A DNA stretch of 64,000 nt from Sphingomonas_L flavalba_A. Its GTDB lineage: Bacteria; Pseudomonadota; Alphaproteobacteria; Sphingomonadales; Sphingomonadaceae. Under the pieces are notes generated by a model. That model was given only the letters and a program-made list of their open reading frames with translations. It searched no databases and was not told the origin of the DNA. The DNA is taken from assembly GCF_047553045.1 (NCBI RefSeq), contig NZ_CP180208.1:1736001-1800000 (forward strand), in the 5' to 3' direction. Made by a program: the position numbers and the translations under genes. Positions 34,696 to 42,622 of this stretch are shown piece after piece; the stretch's first letter is position 1; each line of letters begins with the position of its first letter.

Positions 34696-35700
34696 TCAGA
34701 TCAGCCCAGCAAGCGGACTGGACGGGTCGGCATAGAGTCGGCGCCCCATGCGCCCGGCGCGATAGGCGAGCCGCCCGGACTCGACCGCCGCCTTCATCGC
34801 CGCCGCCATCAGCAGCGGGTCCTTCGCCTCGGCGATCGCGGTGTTCATCAGCACGCCGTCGCAGCCCAGTTCCATCGCCGCCGCCGCGTCGGACGCGGTG
34901 CCGACCCCCGCGTCGACCAGCACCGGCACCTTCGCCCCTTCGACGATTAGCCGTATGGTGACCCGGTTCTGGATACCCAGACCGGAACCGATCGGCGCGC
35001 CCAGCGGCATGATCGCCACTGCCCCGGCATCCTCCAGCCGCCGCGCCGCTATCGGGTCGTCAGCGCAATAAACCATCGGCTTGAACCCTTCGTTCGCCAG
35101 AACTTCGGTCGCGCGCAATGTCTCCAGCATGTCGGGATAGAGCGACTTCGCTTCTCCCAGCACCTCCAGCTTGACGAGGTCCCACCCCCCCGCCTCGCGC
35201 GCAAGCCGCAAGGTGCGGATCGCTTCCTCCGCGGTAAAGCAGCCGGCGGTATTGGGCAGGTAGGTGATTACTTTCGGGTCGATGAAGTCGGTCAGCATCG
35301 GCGCATTGGGGTCGGCAATATTGACCCGCCGTACCGCGACGGTGACGATCTCCGCACCCGATGCGGCAACCGCGGCCGCATTCTGCGCGAAATCCTTGTA
35401 CTTGCCGGTCCCGACAATCAGCCGGGACCGGAAGCTGTGTCCGGCAACCGTCCAGCGATCCTCATCGAGCGACCGGGCGGTGTCGCCACCGCCGACAAAA
35501 TGAACGATTTCCAGCGAATCGCCGTCGGCAATCGTCACATTCGCCAGCGTCGATCGCGGCACGATCTCCAGATTGCGCTCGACCGCCACTTTCTCGGGAG
35601 CCAGACCCAGTTCGGCGGCCAGCCCGGCAATGGTCAGCCCTGCCTTGACCCGGCGGCCCTCCCCGTTGACCGTAATGCTGATCGTCCCGTCCCCGCTCAT
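34696..35700 (-). CDS. thiSG: ThiS-ThiG fusion: sulfur carrier plus thiazole synthase
   Basis: A 334-residue fusion. Residues 1-~75 are a ThiS-type ubiquitin-like sulfur carrier ending in a glycine motif (EIVHFVGGGD) instead of a free C-terminal GG. From residue ~80 it is the thiazole synthase ThiG (RSRLIVGTGKYKDF...), with the Schiff-base lysine in WDLVKLEVLG and the phosphate-binding VLVDAGVGTASDAAAAMELG. It builds the thiazole half of thiamine from DXP, a glycine imine and sulfur. The di-glycine is internal, so sulfur loading on the carrier half must differ from the free ThiS route. It diverges from aroQ over an 83-bp gap. Confidence 0.92.
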   Translation of the reverse strand: MSGDGTISITVNGEGRRVKAGLTIAGLAAELGLAPEKVAVERNLEIVPRSTLANVTIADGDSLEIVHFVGGGDTARSLDEDRWTVAGHSFRSRLIVGTGKYKDFAQNAAAVAASGAEIVTVAVRRVNIADPNAPMLTDFIDPKVITYLPNTAGCFTAEEAIRTLRLAREAGGWDLVKLEVLGEAKSLYPDMLETLRATEVLANEGFKPMVYCADDPIAARRLEDAGAVAIMPLGAPIGSGLGIQNRVTIRLIVEGAKVPVLVDAGVGTASDAAAAMELGCDGVLMNTAIAEAKDPLLMAAAMKAAVESGRLAYRAGRMGRRLYADPSSPLAGLI

Positions 35701-35783
35701 CGAATCCTGCGCCTTTGCGTGTTGGAGTGAGGGGTCATATAGGAACCGGCTTCATACCGCCGCAACCGAAAGGCGCTTCTGTC

Positions 35784-36218
35784 ATGGCCGATACCGTGTT
35801 CGTGCTGAACGGTCCCAACCTCAACCTGCTCGGCTTGCGCGAGCCGGAGATATACGGGGCCGACACGCTCGACGACATCGCCGGAATGCTGGAGGATCGC
35901 GCCCGCGAACTGGACCTCACCGTCGACGTCCGCCAGTCCAACCACGAAGGCCATCTGGTCGACTGGCTGCACGAGGCGAATGCGGCGGGCGCCAAGGCCG
36001 TGCTGCTCAACGCCGCCGGCTACACCCATACCTCCGTCGCCCTGCACGACGCGATCAAGGCGATTGCGGTGCCGGTGATCGAGGTGCATCTGTCCAATCC
36101 GCACCGGCGGGAAAACTTCCGCCATCACAGCTATGTCGGCGGTGCAGCGCGGGGCACGATCGCCGGTTTCGGCGCCATGTCCTACCTGCTCGCGCTGGAC
36201 GCGGCGGCCCGTCTCTGA
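35784..36218 (+). CDS. aroQ: type II 3-dehydroquinate dehydratase
   Basis: A 144-residue type II dehydroquinase in the shikimate pathway, forming a dodecamer. The family signatures are all visible: FVLNGPNLNLLGLREPEIYG at the start, RQSNHEGHLVDWLHEA, LNAAGYTHTSVALHDAI and IEVHLSNPHRRENFRHHSY, including the catalytic Tyr and His. The start at 35784 (MADTVFVLNGP) follows GAAAGGCG, and it is the first gene of the aroQ-accB-accC-arsC-like group. The aroQ-accB-accC arrangement is common in proteobacteria. Confidence 0.95.
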   Translation: MADTVFVLNGPNLNLLGLREPEIYGADTLDDIAGMLEDRARELDLTVDVRQSNHEGHLVDWLHEANAAGAKAVLLNAAGYTHTSVALHDAIKAIAVPVIEVHLSNPHRRENFRHHSYVGGAARGTIAGFGAMSYLLALDAAARL

Positions 36219-36253
36219 CAGGGAACGCCGCAACAGGGAACCAAGAGGGTCGC

Positions 36254-36733
36254 ATGACCGAGAAGAAAGATGCCTCCGCGCCGATGCGCGTCGACACGGC
36301 GCTGGTCCGCCAGCTCGCCGAATTGCTTGATGAAAACGGACTGACCGAAATCGAGGTCGAGGACGGCGATCGCTCGATCCGCGTCGCCCGCACCGTCACC
36401 ATCGCCGCGGCCCCCGCCACCGTGGCCGCGGCCCCCGTCGCGGCCCTGCCACCTGCGGCTACGGAGCCGGCACCCGCCGCCAGCGCGGCCGCGGACCACC
36501 CCGGCGCGATCCGCTCGCCGATGGTCGGCACCGTCTACCTGTCGCCGGAACCGGGCGCACGGCCGTTTGTGTCGGTCGGCGACAACGTGTCCGCCGGCCA
36601 GACGCTGCTGATCGTCGAAGCGATGAAGGTGATGAACCCGATCACCGCGCCCGCCACCGGCACGGTCAAGGCGCTGCTGGTCGAAAGCGGCCAGCCCGTC
36701 GAGTTCGACCAGCCGCTCATCGTCGTCGGCTGA
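36254..36733 (+). CDS. accB: acetyl-CoA carboxylase biotin carboxyl carrier protein
   Basis: A 159-residue carrier subunit of acetyl-CoA carboxylase, the first step of fatty acid synthesis. The C-terminal ~80 residues form the biotinyl domain with the attachment lysine in the motif EAMKVMN. The N-terminal half has a LAELLDENGLTEIEVEDGDRSI segment followed by a long Ala/Pro linker (residues ~50-85). It lies 35 bp after aroQ and 4 bp before accC, so carrier and carboxylase are co-expressed. The biotin is attached by BirA, whose gene lies ~17 kb to the right. Confidence 0.95.
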   Translation: MTEKKDASAPMRVDTALVRQLAELLDENGLTEIEVEDGDRSIRVARTVTIAAAPATVAAAPVAALPPAATEPAPAASAAADHPGAIRSPMVGTVYLSPEPGARPFVSVGDNVSAGQTLLIVEAMKVMNPITAPATGTVKALLVESGQPVEFDQPLIVVG

Positions 36734-36737
36734 TCCG

Positions 36738-38087
36738 ATGGCCATCAGCAAGATCCTGATCGCCAATCGCGGCGAGATCGCGCTGCGCATCCACCGCGCG
36801 GCTCATGAAATGGGGATCAAGACGGTCGCGGTGCACTCGACCGCCGATGCCGACGCCATGCACGTTCGGCTGGCCGACCAGGCGGTATGCATCGGCCCAC
36901 CGCCTGCGATCGATTCCTACCTCAACATCCCGAACATCATTTCGGCGGCGGAAATCTCCGGTGCGGACGCGATCCACCCCGGCTACGGCTTTCTGTCGGA
37001 AAATGCCCGCTTCGCCGAAATCGTCGAGATGCATAATCTGGTGTGGATCGGCCCGAAGCCGGAACATATCCGCACGATGGGCGACAAGGTGGAGGCGAAG
37101 CACACCGCCGGCAAGCTCGGCCTGCCGCTGGTCCCCGGCTCCGATGGCGCCGTGTCGGACAGCGAGGAAGCGCACCGGATCGCGGCGGAGATCGGCTACC
37201 CGGTCATCATCAAGGCAGCCAGCGGCGGCGGCGGGCGCGGCATGAAAGTGTGCAATGGCCCGGATGAGCTCGACAGCCTGATCGCGCAGGCCGGGTCGGA
37301 GGCGAAGGCCGCGTTCGGCGACGCTACCGTCTATCTTGAGAAATATCTCGGCAATCCGCGCCATATTGAATTCCAGATATTCGGAGACGGCAACGGCAAC
37401 GCCATTCATCTGGGCGAGCGCGACTGCTCTTTGCAGCGTCGCCATCAGAAGGTGCTGGAAGAAGCGCCCTCCCCGGTCATCACGCCGGAAGAACGAGCGC
37501 GGATGGGCGGCATCGTCGCCAAGGCGATGGCCGACATGGGCTATCGCGGCGCCGGCACCATCGAATTCCTGTGGGAAGCCGGCGAATTCTACTTCATCGA
37601 GATGAACACCCGGCTTCAGGTCGAGCATCCGGTGACCGAAGCGATCACCGGCCTCGATCTGGTGCGCGAGCAGATCCGCATCGCCGACGGCCACGGCCTG
37701 ACCCTGCGCCAGCAGGACGTGCAGTTCCGTGGCCATGCGATCGAATGCCGGATCAACGCCGAAGATCCGCGCAGCTTCGCGCCGTCGCCGGGTCTGGTCA
37801 AAAGCTACCATACACCGGGCGGCATGCATGTCCGCGTCGATAGCGGCCTCTACGCCGGCTATCGAATCCCGCCCTATTACGACAGCATGATCGCCAAGCT
37901 GATCGTCTACGGCACCACCCGTGCCGGGGCGCTGCGCCGCCTGCGCCGCGCGCTGGAAGAATTCGCGATCGATGGCATCAAGACCACCATTCCCCTCCAT
38001 CAGGCGCTGCTCGACGACCCGGAATTCCAGGCCGGCGACTATACGATCAAATGGCTGGAGGAATGGCTGGCCCGGCAGGAAAATTAG
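36738..38087 (+). CDS. accC: acetyl-CoA carboxylase, biotin carboxylase subunit
   Basis: A 449-residue ATP-grasp enzyme that carboxylates the biotin on AccB using bicarbonate and ATP. Key segments are KILIANRGEIALRIHRAAHEMGI at the N-terminus, the glycine-rich ATP loop KAASGGGGRGMKVC, the active-site stretch EMNTRLQVEHPVTE, and QFRGHAIECRINAEDP. The length is that of free AccC, with no fused carrier. It starts 4 bp after accB and is followed after 3 bp by an ArsC-like gene, so all are probably one transcript. Confidence 0.96.
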   Translation: MAISKILIANRGEIALRIHRAAHEMGIKTVAVHSTADADAMHVRLADQAVCIGPPPAIDSYLNIPNIISAAEISGADAIHPGYGFLSENARFAEIVEMHNLVWIGPKPEHIRTMGDKVEAKHTAGKLGLPLVPGSDGAVSDSEEAHRIAAEIGYPVIIKAASGGGGRGMKVCNGPDELDSLIAQAGSEAKAAFGDATVYLEKYLGNPRHIEFQIFGDGNGNAIHLGERDCSLQRRHQKVLEEAPSPVITPEERARMGGIVAKAMADMGYRGAGTIEFLWEAGEFYFIEMNTRLQVEHPVTEAITGLDLVREQIRIADGHGLTLRQQDVQFRGHAIECRINAEDPRSFAPSPGLVKSYHTPGGMHVRVDSGLYAGYRIPPYYDSMIAKLIVYGTTRAGALRRLRRALEEFAIDGIKTTIPLHQALLDDPEFQAGDYTIKWLEEWLARQEN

Positions 38088-38090
38088 GCG

Positions 38091-38435
38091 ATGAAGGCGA
38101 CGATCTGGCACAATCCCCGGTGCAGCAATTCCCGCAAGACGCTGGAGATGCTGCGGGGCGCGCACGGCGTCTCGGTCACCGTCGTAGAATATCTCGCGTC
38201 GCCGCCGACCCGCGCGACACTGGCCGCCCTCTACGCCCGCGCCGGCATGACCCCGCGCCAAGGTTTGCGCGCCAAGGAAGCGCTTGCCACGGAACTCGGC
38301 CTGAAAAGCGCGGACGACGACACCATCCTCGACGCGATGGTCGCCAATCCGATTCTGATCGAACGGCCGCTGGTCGAAACCGACAAAGGCGTCCGCCTCT
38401 GCCGCCCGCCGGAAACCGTGCGCGAAATCCTCTAA
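38091..38435 (+). CDS. ArsC/Spx family reductase-like protein (thioredoxin fold)
   Basis: A 114-residue protein of the glutaredoxin-like ArsC/YfgD family. The catalytic segment is NPRCSNSRKTLEML, with a Cys-x-x-Ser arrangement. The conserved downstream block PILIERPLVETDKGVRLCRPPE supplies the basic residues of arsenate reductases. Arsenate reduction is the textbook role, but no ars operon genes are nearby, and many members are of unknown function. It directly follows accC by 3 bp, which ties its expression to fatty-acid synthesis; a general redox role is an alternative. Confidence 0.85.
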   Translation: MKATIWHNPRCSNSRKTLEMLRGAHGVSVTVVEYLASPPTRATLAALYARAGMTPRQGLRAKEALATELGLKSADDDTILDAMVANPILIERPLVETDKGVRLCRPPETVREIL

Positions 38436-38518
38436 AACCGCTCCCGACTGCATTCCGCGACAGCGGCGCCCAGCCACAAATACGGTTAGACCCCGTCGAT
38501 CTCTCACGCCCGCATCAA

Positions 38519-38541
38519 AACATGCATTGACGGTGCATCTT
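38519..38541. promoter_or_regulatory. NsrR-like operator upstream of the truncated hemoglobin gene
   Basis: A 23-bp imperfect palindrome, AACATGCATTG then A then CGGTGCATCTT. It aligns to the published NsrR consensus AAGATGYATTT-N-AAATRCATCTT with 8-9 matches in each half. It ends 41 bp before the ATG of a class III truncated hemoglobin gene, a typical NO-stress gene. This supports nitric-oxide-responsive repression by an Rrf2-family regulator, although the regulator gene is not in the window. Confidence 0.6.
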
Positions 38542-38582
38542 TACTTGTGAGATAGCCGTTCCAGCAGCATGAGGGCGAACCG

Positions 38583-39044
38583 ATGATCAGCGAATCCGAG
38601 GACATTCTGCAGCGCCGGGCACGCGCAATCGCGCCGGCCGTCGCCGCCGGGATAACCGAGGAGGTGATTCACGATCTGGTTCACGGCTTCTATGCCGAAG
38701 TCCGCGACGACCCGTTGATCGGCCCGATCTTCGAGGAACGGATATCGGACTGGGACAGCCACCTCGAAACGATGTGCGATTTCTGGTCCGGCGTCATGCT
38801 GATGACGGGCCGGTTCAAGGGCGCGCCGATGCCCAAGCACATGGTCCTGCCGGTCAACCGCCTGCACTTCGCACGCTGGCTGGCCTTGTTCGTCAGTACT
38901 GCCCGTCAGGTCGCAACCGCGGAAGCAGCGGAGATGTTCTCCGACCGCGCCCACCGGATCGCCGAAAGTTTTCAACTCGGTATCGCCCATTATCGGGGCG
39001 AAGCGCCGCAGCGCATCGGCCGTCCGGTGGGCGCCAACGCCTGA
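38583..39044 (+). CDS. group III truncated hemoglobin
   Basis: A 153-residue truncated hemoglobin of group III. It follows the family pattern closely: LVHGFYAEVRDDPLIGPIF, DWDSHLETMCDFWSGVML, GRFKGAPMPKHMVLPV and HFARWLALFVSTA, which carries the proximal histidine. Such proteins bind heme and gases and are often linked to nitric oxide or oxygen stress. The ATG at 38583 has GAGGG upstream. The NsrR-like palindrome 41 bp before the start suggests induction by NO. It converges with comEC, with 6 bp between the stops. Confidence 0.9.
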   Translation: MISESEDILQRRARAIAPAVAAGITEEVIHDLVHGFYAEVRDDPLIGPIFEERISDWDSHLETMCDFWSGVMLMTGRFKGAPMPKHMVLPVNRLHFARWLALFVSTARQVATAEAAEMFSDRAHRIAESFQLGIAHYRGEAPQRIGRPVGANA

Positions 39045-39050
39045 CCCCGG

Positions 39051-41150
39051 CTAACGCCTTGCCCAGGGATGGGCGCCGGCCAGCGCCGCCACCGTCTCCA
39101 CCCGCCCCGTCGCCAGCGTGATCGCCACCCCGCCGTTCTTCCCCAGGAACGTGCGGTCGATCTTCAGCCAGCGCGGCCGACACGCCGCCGGCAGGCGCCG
39201 CTCGCTGATGGCGATGTCGACGGTGGCGCAGGCGCGGACCAGCGGCTCGAATGGCAGGAAATAGCCGCTGCGCGTCGCCATTATCCGCCACCGTCGCCCG
39301 CCGCGCACCAGTTCAGCGATGCACGCGTCCGGCCCGCAGCGCGCGCCTTGCAGATCGTCGATCAACCCCGGCACCCCGTCCAGCCCCGCCGATTCGGCGA
39401 GCAGGTCGCGGATATAGCCGCCGGCGCGCGGTCGCAGCAGCCCTACCGTACCGCCGTCCCGCACCGCCGCGTGGCGACCGTCGCCGGTTACCAGCAGGTC
39501 GGGCACCGGCGTCGCCAGCGCAATCGCTGTACCGGCGGCAAGCGGGATCGCCCCCCACCACGCCAACCGGCTTTTCCACAGAACCATCCACAGCCCGCCA
39601 CCGATCATCAGCGCAAACGTACCGCGCGCCATCGTCGGCAGCATCGCCACCGCGCCCGGCGCCACCGCGACGGTGTGGGCGATCCACAGCAGCAGCGCCA
39701 GCGCCTTGCCCGCCGCCCACCATAGCGGCGCGCCCATCCCGCCGACATCGAACAGCAGCGCCAGCGCCTCAAGCGGCATGATGACAAAGGTCGTCAGCGG
39801 GATCGCGACGATATTGGCCAGCGCGCCGTACAGCCCCGCCCGGTGAAAATGGAACAGCGCGATCGGCGCCAGCGCCAGTTCGACGACCAGTCCGGTCAGC
39901 AGTGCACCAAGCAGAATTCGGCCACACCTGGCAACGCCCCCCTCCTCCCGCCGGGCCAGAAACGCCTTGATCGCCGGGCGCTCGTGGAACGCAATCAACG
40001 CCGTCACCGCGGCGAAACTGAGTTGGAAACTCGCACCAACCAGGCTTTCCGGCCACAGCAGCAAAACGATCAGCGCGCCGGCCGCGACCAGCCGCAGGGT
40101 CAGCGCGTCGCGCCCGATCGCCAGCGCGGTCAGCACCAGCAGCGCCGCGACACAGGAACGGATGGTCGGCACCTCCGCTCCGGTCAGCAGCGTATAGCCG
40201 ATGCCGGCAACCGCGCCCGCGCCGGCGGCAATCAGCAGCAGCGGCCAGCGCAGCGCAAGCCGGGGGCTGAGCGCCAGCAGCCGCAGCACCAGCACCATCG
40301 CAAAGCCGACCACCGCCGTAATGTGCAGGCCGCTGACCGATAACAGATGCGCCAGCCCCGACCGGCGCATTGCTTCGGCGTCCGGGTCCGGCATCGCGCC
40401 CTGATCGCCGGTGGCAAGCGCGGCGGCAATCGCCCCCTCTCCTCCGCTCAGTTGCGCGCGGATGTGGCCGGACAACCGCTCGCGCAGCCCCGGCCCCTCC
40501 GCCCCAAGGCCAACGCGCTCCACCGGCGCGAAGGCACGCCCCGTCGCGCCGATCCGCTGAAACCACGCGACTCTGGCGAAATCATAGGCACCGGGCACCG
40601 GCGCCGCTTGCGGCGGCACCAGCCGGGCGCGCAGGCGAAGCCGATCGCCGGCAGCCAGCCGCGCCGGCGCATCGGCCTGGGCAATGGTCAGGCGCAGGCG
40701 GAACGGCATCGCCGGGGCGCCGATCGGCGTCGCGACCACCCGAACCGCGTCACGCGCCGCCAGCGGCTGCACCTGATCGACTCGCACCAGCAGGCTGGCG
40801 ACGACCGGTCGCCGGAGCACCGGCGCCGCCGCCCGCTCCGCACTCGCCCAGACCAGCGCACATCCCAGCCCAGCCGCCAGCCCGCCAGCGGTCAGCGCCA
40901 AGCCCAGCCGCGTTCCCGGCAGGCAGCGTCCGGCCATCGCGATCGCGGCCACAAGCAGCAGGAACGCCGCCCAGCCCCAGGCATCGGGCAGCACGAACCA
41001 CGCGGCGATGCCGCCGCCCACCGCAACCGGCAGCCACAGCGCCAGTTGGTCGCGCTCCACCTCCAGCCGCCGCTCGACCGCCGCGATCGCCGTCCACCAG
41101 CCACGGCGAATACGTGCGAACGCAACTGTTTGATGGGTTGCTGAACCCAT
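39051..41150 (-). CDS. comEC: ComEC/Rec2 family competence membrane protein
   Basis: A ~699-residue inner-membrane protein. The N-terminal third has the DUF4131 module, with its hallmark PGAYDFARVAWFQRIGATG. The middle is the competence domain of about ten transmembrane helices (RRSGLAHLLSVSGLHITAVVGF, SRLALRWPLL-type helices, and a helical run to ~550). The last ~150 residues correspond to the metallo-beta-lactamase domain, but no HxHxDH motif is present, so that part looks degenerate. The protein forms the channel for single-stranded DNA uptake. The start is at ATG 41150, or at ATG 41171 if the extra seven residues (MDGDAPS) belong. It is divergent from gltX. Confidence 0.88.
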   Translation of the reverse strand: MGSATHQTVAFARIRRGWWTAIAAVERRLEVERDQLALWLPVAVGGGIAAWFVLPDAWGWAAFLLLVAAIAMAGRCLPGTRLGLALTAGGLAAGLGCALVWASAERAAAPVLRRPVVASLLVRVDQVQPLAARDAVRVVATPIGAPAMPFRLRLTIAQADAPARLAAGDRLRLRARLVPPQAAPVPGAYDFARVAWFQRIGATGRAFAPVERVGLGAEGPGLRERLSGHIRAQLSGGEGAIAAALATGDQGAMPDPDAEAMRRSGLAHLLSVSGLHITAVVGFAMVLVLRLLALSPRLALRWPLLLIAAGAGAVAGIGYTLLTGAEVPTIRSCVAALLVLTALAIGRDALTLRLVAAGALIVLLLWPESLVGASFQLSFAAVTALIAFHERPAIKAFLARREEGGVARCGRILLGALLTGLVVELALAPIALFHFHRAGLYGALANIVAIPLTTFVIMPLEALALLFDVGGMGAPLWWAAGKALALLLWIAHTVAVAPGAVAMLPTMARGTFALMIGGGLWMVLWKSRLAWWGAIPLAAGTAIALATPVPDLLVTGDGRHAAVRDGGTVGLLRPRAGGYIRDLLAESAGLDGVPGLIDDLQGARCGPDACIAELVRGGRRWRIMATRSGYFLPFEPLVRACATVDIAISERRLPAACRPRWLKIDRTFLGKNGGVAITLATGRVETVAALAGAHPWARR

Positions 41151-41196
41151 GCTAGGGGCGTCGCCGTCCATCCTTGAATCCTGGGAGCAAGCGCGC

Positions 41197-42609
41197 GTGA
41201 GCGCAAGCAGCGAAGCCGCCAAGGTCGTCACCCGTTTCGCCCCGTCGCCGACGGGGTTTCTGCACATCGGCGGCGCGCGCACCGCGCTGTTCAACTGGCT
41301 ATACGCCCGCCACTTCGGCGGCACGTTCAAGCTGCGGATCGAAGATACCGACAAGGTCCGTTCGACAAAGGCGGCGATCGACGCGATTCTCGACGGCATG
41401 CGCTGGCTTGGGCTGGACTGGGACGGCGATGTCGTTTTCCAGTCGGAGCGCGCCACCCGCCATGCGGATGTTGTCGCCGCGCTGCTCGAATCGGGCAACG
41501 CCTATCGCTGTTACGCGACGGCGGAAGAACTGGCGGAAATGCGCGAAGCCCAGCGCGCCGCCAAACAGCCGATCCGCTATGACGGCCGCTGGCGAGATCG
41601 CGATCCGTCGGAAGCCCCGGCCGGCGCCCCGTTCAGCATCCGTTTGCGGGCGCAAACCGAAGGCGCAACGACGATCGACGATCGCGTGCAAGGCCCGGTC
41701 ACGGTCAACAATGCCGAGCTGGACGATATGGTGCTGCTCCGTTCCGACGGCACGCCGACCTACATGCTGGCAGTGGTCGTCGACGATCACGACATGGGCG
41801 TCACCCACGTCATTCGCGGCGACGACCATCTGAACAACGCTTTCCGCCAGCTTGGCATCATCCGCGCAATGGGCTGGCCGGAACCGATCTACGCCCATGT
41901 TCCGCTGATTCACGGGGCGGACGGTGCGAAACTCTCGAAACGGCACGGCGCACTGGGCGTCGACGCCTATCGCGATGACATGGGAATGCTGCCGGAAGCC
42001 GTGTGCAACTATCTGCTTCGCCTCGGCTGGGGCCACGGCGATGATGAGGTGATCAGCCGCGAACAAGCGGTGGACTGGTTCGACATCACCGCCGTTGGCC
42101 GCTCCCCTTCCCGTTTCGACCTGAAAAAGCTGGAAAATCTGAACGGCCACTATCTGCGCGAGGCCGACGACGCCCGGTTGGCGACGCTGGTCGCCACGCG
42201 GATCCCTGGCGCAGACGTCGCCCGCCTCACCTTGGCGATGCCCTCGCTGAAGACGCGGGCGCGCACGCTCGACGAAATTGCCGACGGAGCCGGATTCCTG
42301 TTCGCAACTCGCCCGCTTGCTCTCGACGAAAAGGCATCGGCGCTGCTAGACGCTGCCGCGCGGGCGCTGCTGGTCAGCACCCGTGATGCGCTCGCCGCCG
42401 CACCAGACTGGTCGGCGGCGGTACTGGAAGATCAGGTTCGACGAGTGGCGGAGGATTCCGGCATCGGCCTGGGCAAAGTGGCGCAGCCGTTGCGCGCGGC
42501 CCTCACCGGGCGCACGACATCGCCGGGTATTTTCGACGTGCTGGTCCTCTTGGGCCGGGACGAATCCTTGGCGCGCATCGCCGATGCGATCGCCAACGAA
42601 GCAGAATGA
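41197..42609 (+). CDS. gltX: glutamate-tRNA ligase
   Basis: A 470-residue class I aminoacyl-tRNA synthetase that charges tRNA-Glu. The HIGH-like motif is SPTGFLHIGGARTALFNWLYA and the KMSKS-like motif is GAKLSKRHGALG. The start is GTG at 41197, with GGGAG upstream at a loose spacing; an ATG at 41149 (MLGASPSILESWEQARV) is in frame but precedes the conserved region and falls at the comEC start. The gene is 13 bp upstream of gltA on the same strand. Confidence 0.95.
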   Translation: MSASSEAAKVVTRFAPSPTGFLHIGGARTALFNWLYARHFGGTFKLRIEDTDKVRSTKAAIDAILDGMRWLGLDWDGDVVFQSERATRHADVVAALLESGNAYRCYATAEELAEMREAQRAAKQPIRYDGRWRDRDPSEAPAGAPFSIRLRAQTEGATTIDDRVQGPVTVNNAELDDMVLLRSDGTPTYMLAVVVDDHDMGVTHVIRGDDHLNNAFRQLGIIRAMGWPEPIYAHVPLIHGADGAKLSKRHGALGVDAYRDDMGMLPEAVCNYLLRLGWGHGDDEVISREQAVDWFDITAVGRSPSRFDLKKLENLNGHYLREADDARLATLVATRIPGADVARLTLAMPSLKTRARTLDEIADGAGFLFATRPLALDEKASALLDAAARALLVSTRDALAAAPDWSAAVLEDQVRRVAEDSGIGLGKVAQPLRAALTGRTTSPGIFDVLVLLGRDESLARIADAIANEAE

Positions 42610-42622
42610 CGAGGAGAACAAC

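Noticed and set aside
35701..35783. TPP riboswitch in front of thiSG
   Set aside because: Only 83 bp separate thiSG from aroQ and no thi-box (CUGAGA) is present on the minus strand.
36717..38507. Long minus-strand frame opposite accC
   Set aside because: Antisense of a well-conserved housekeeping gene, with no recognisable domain.
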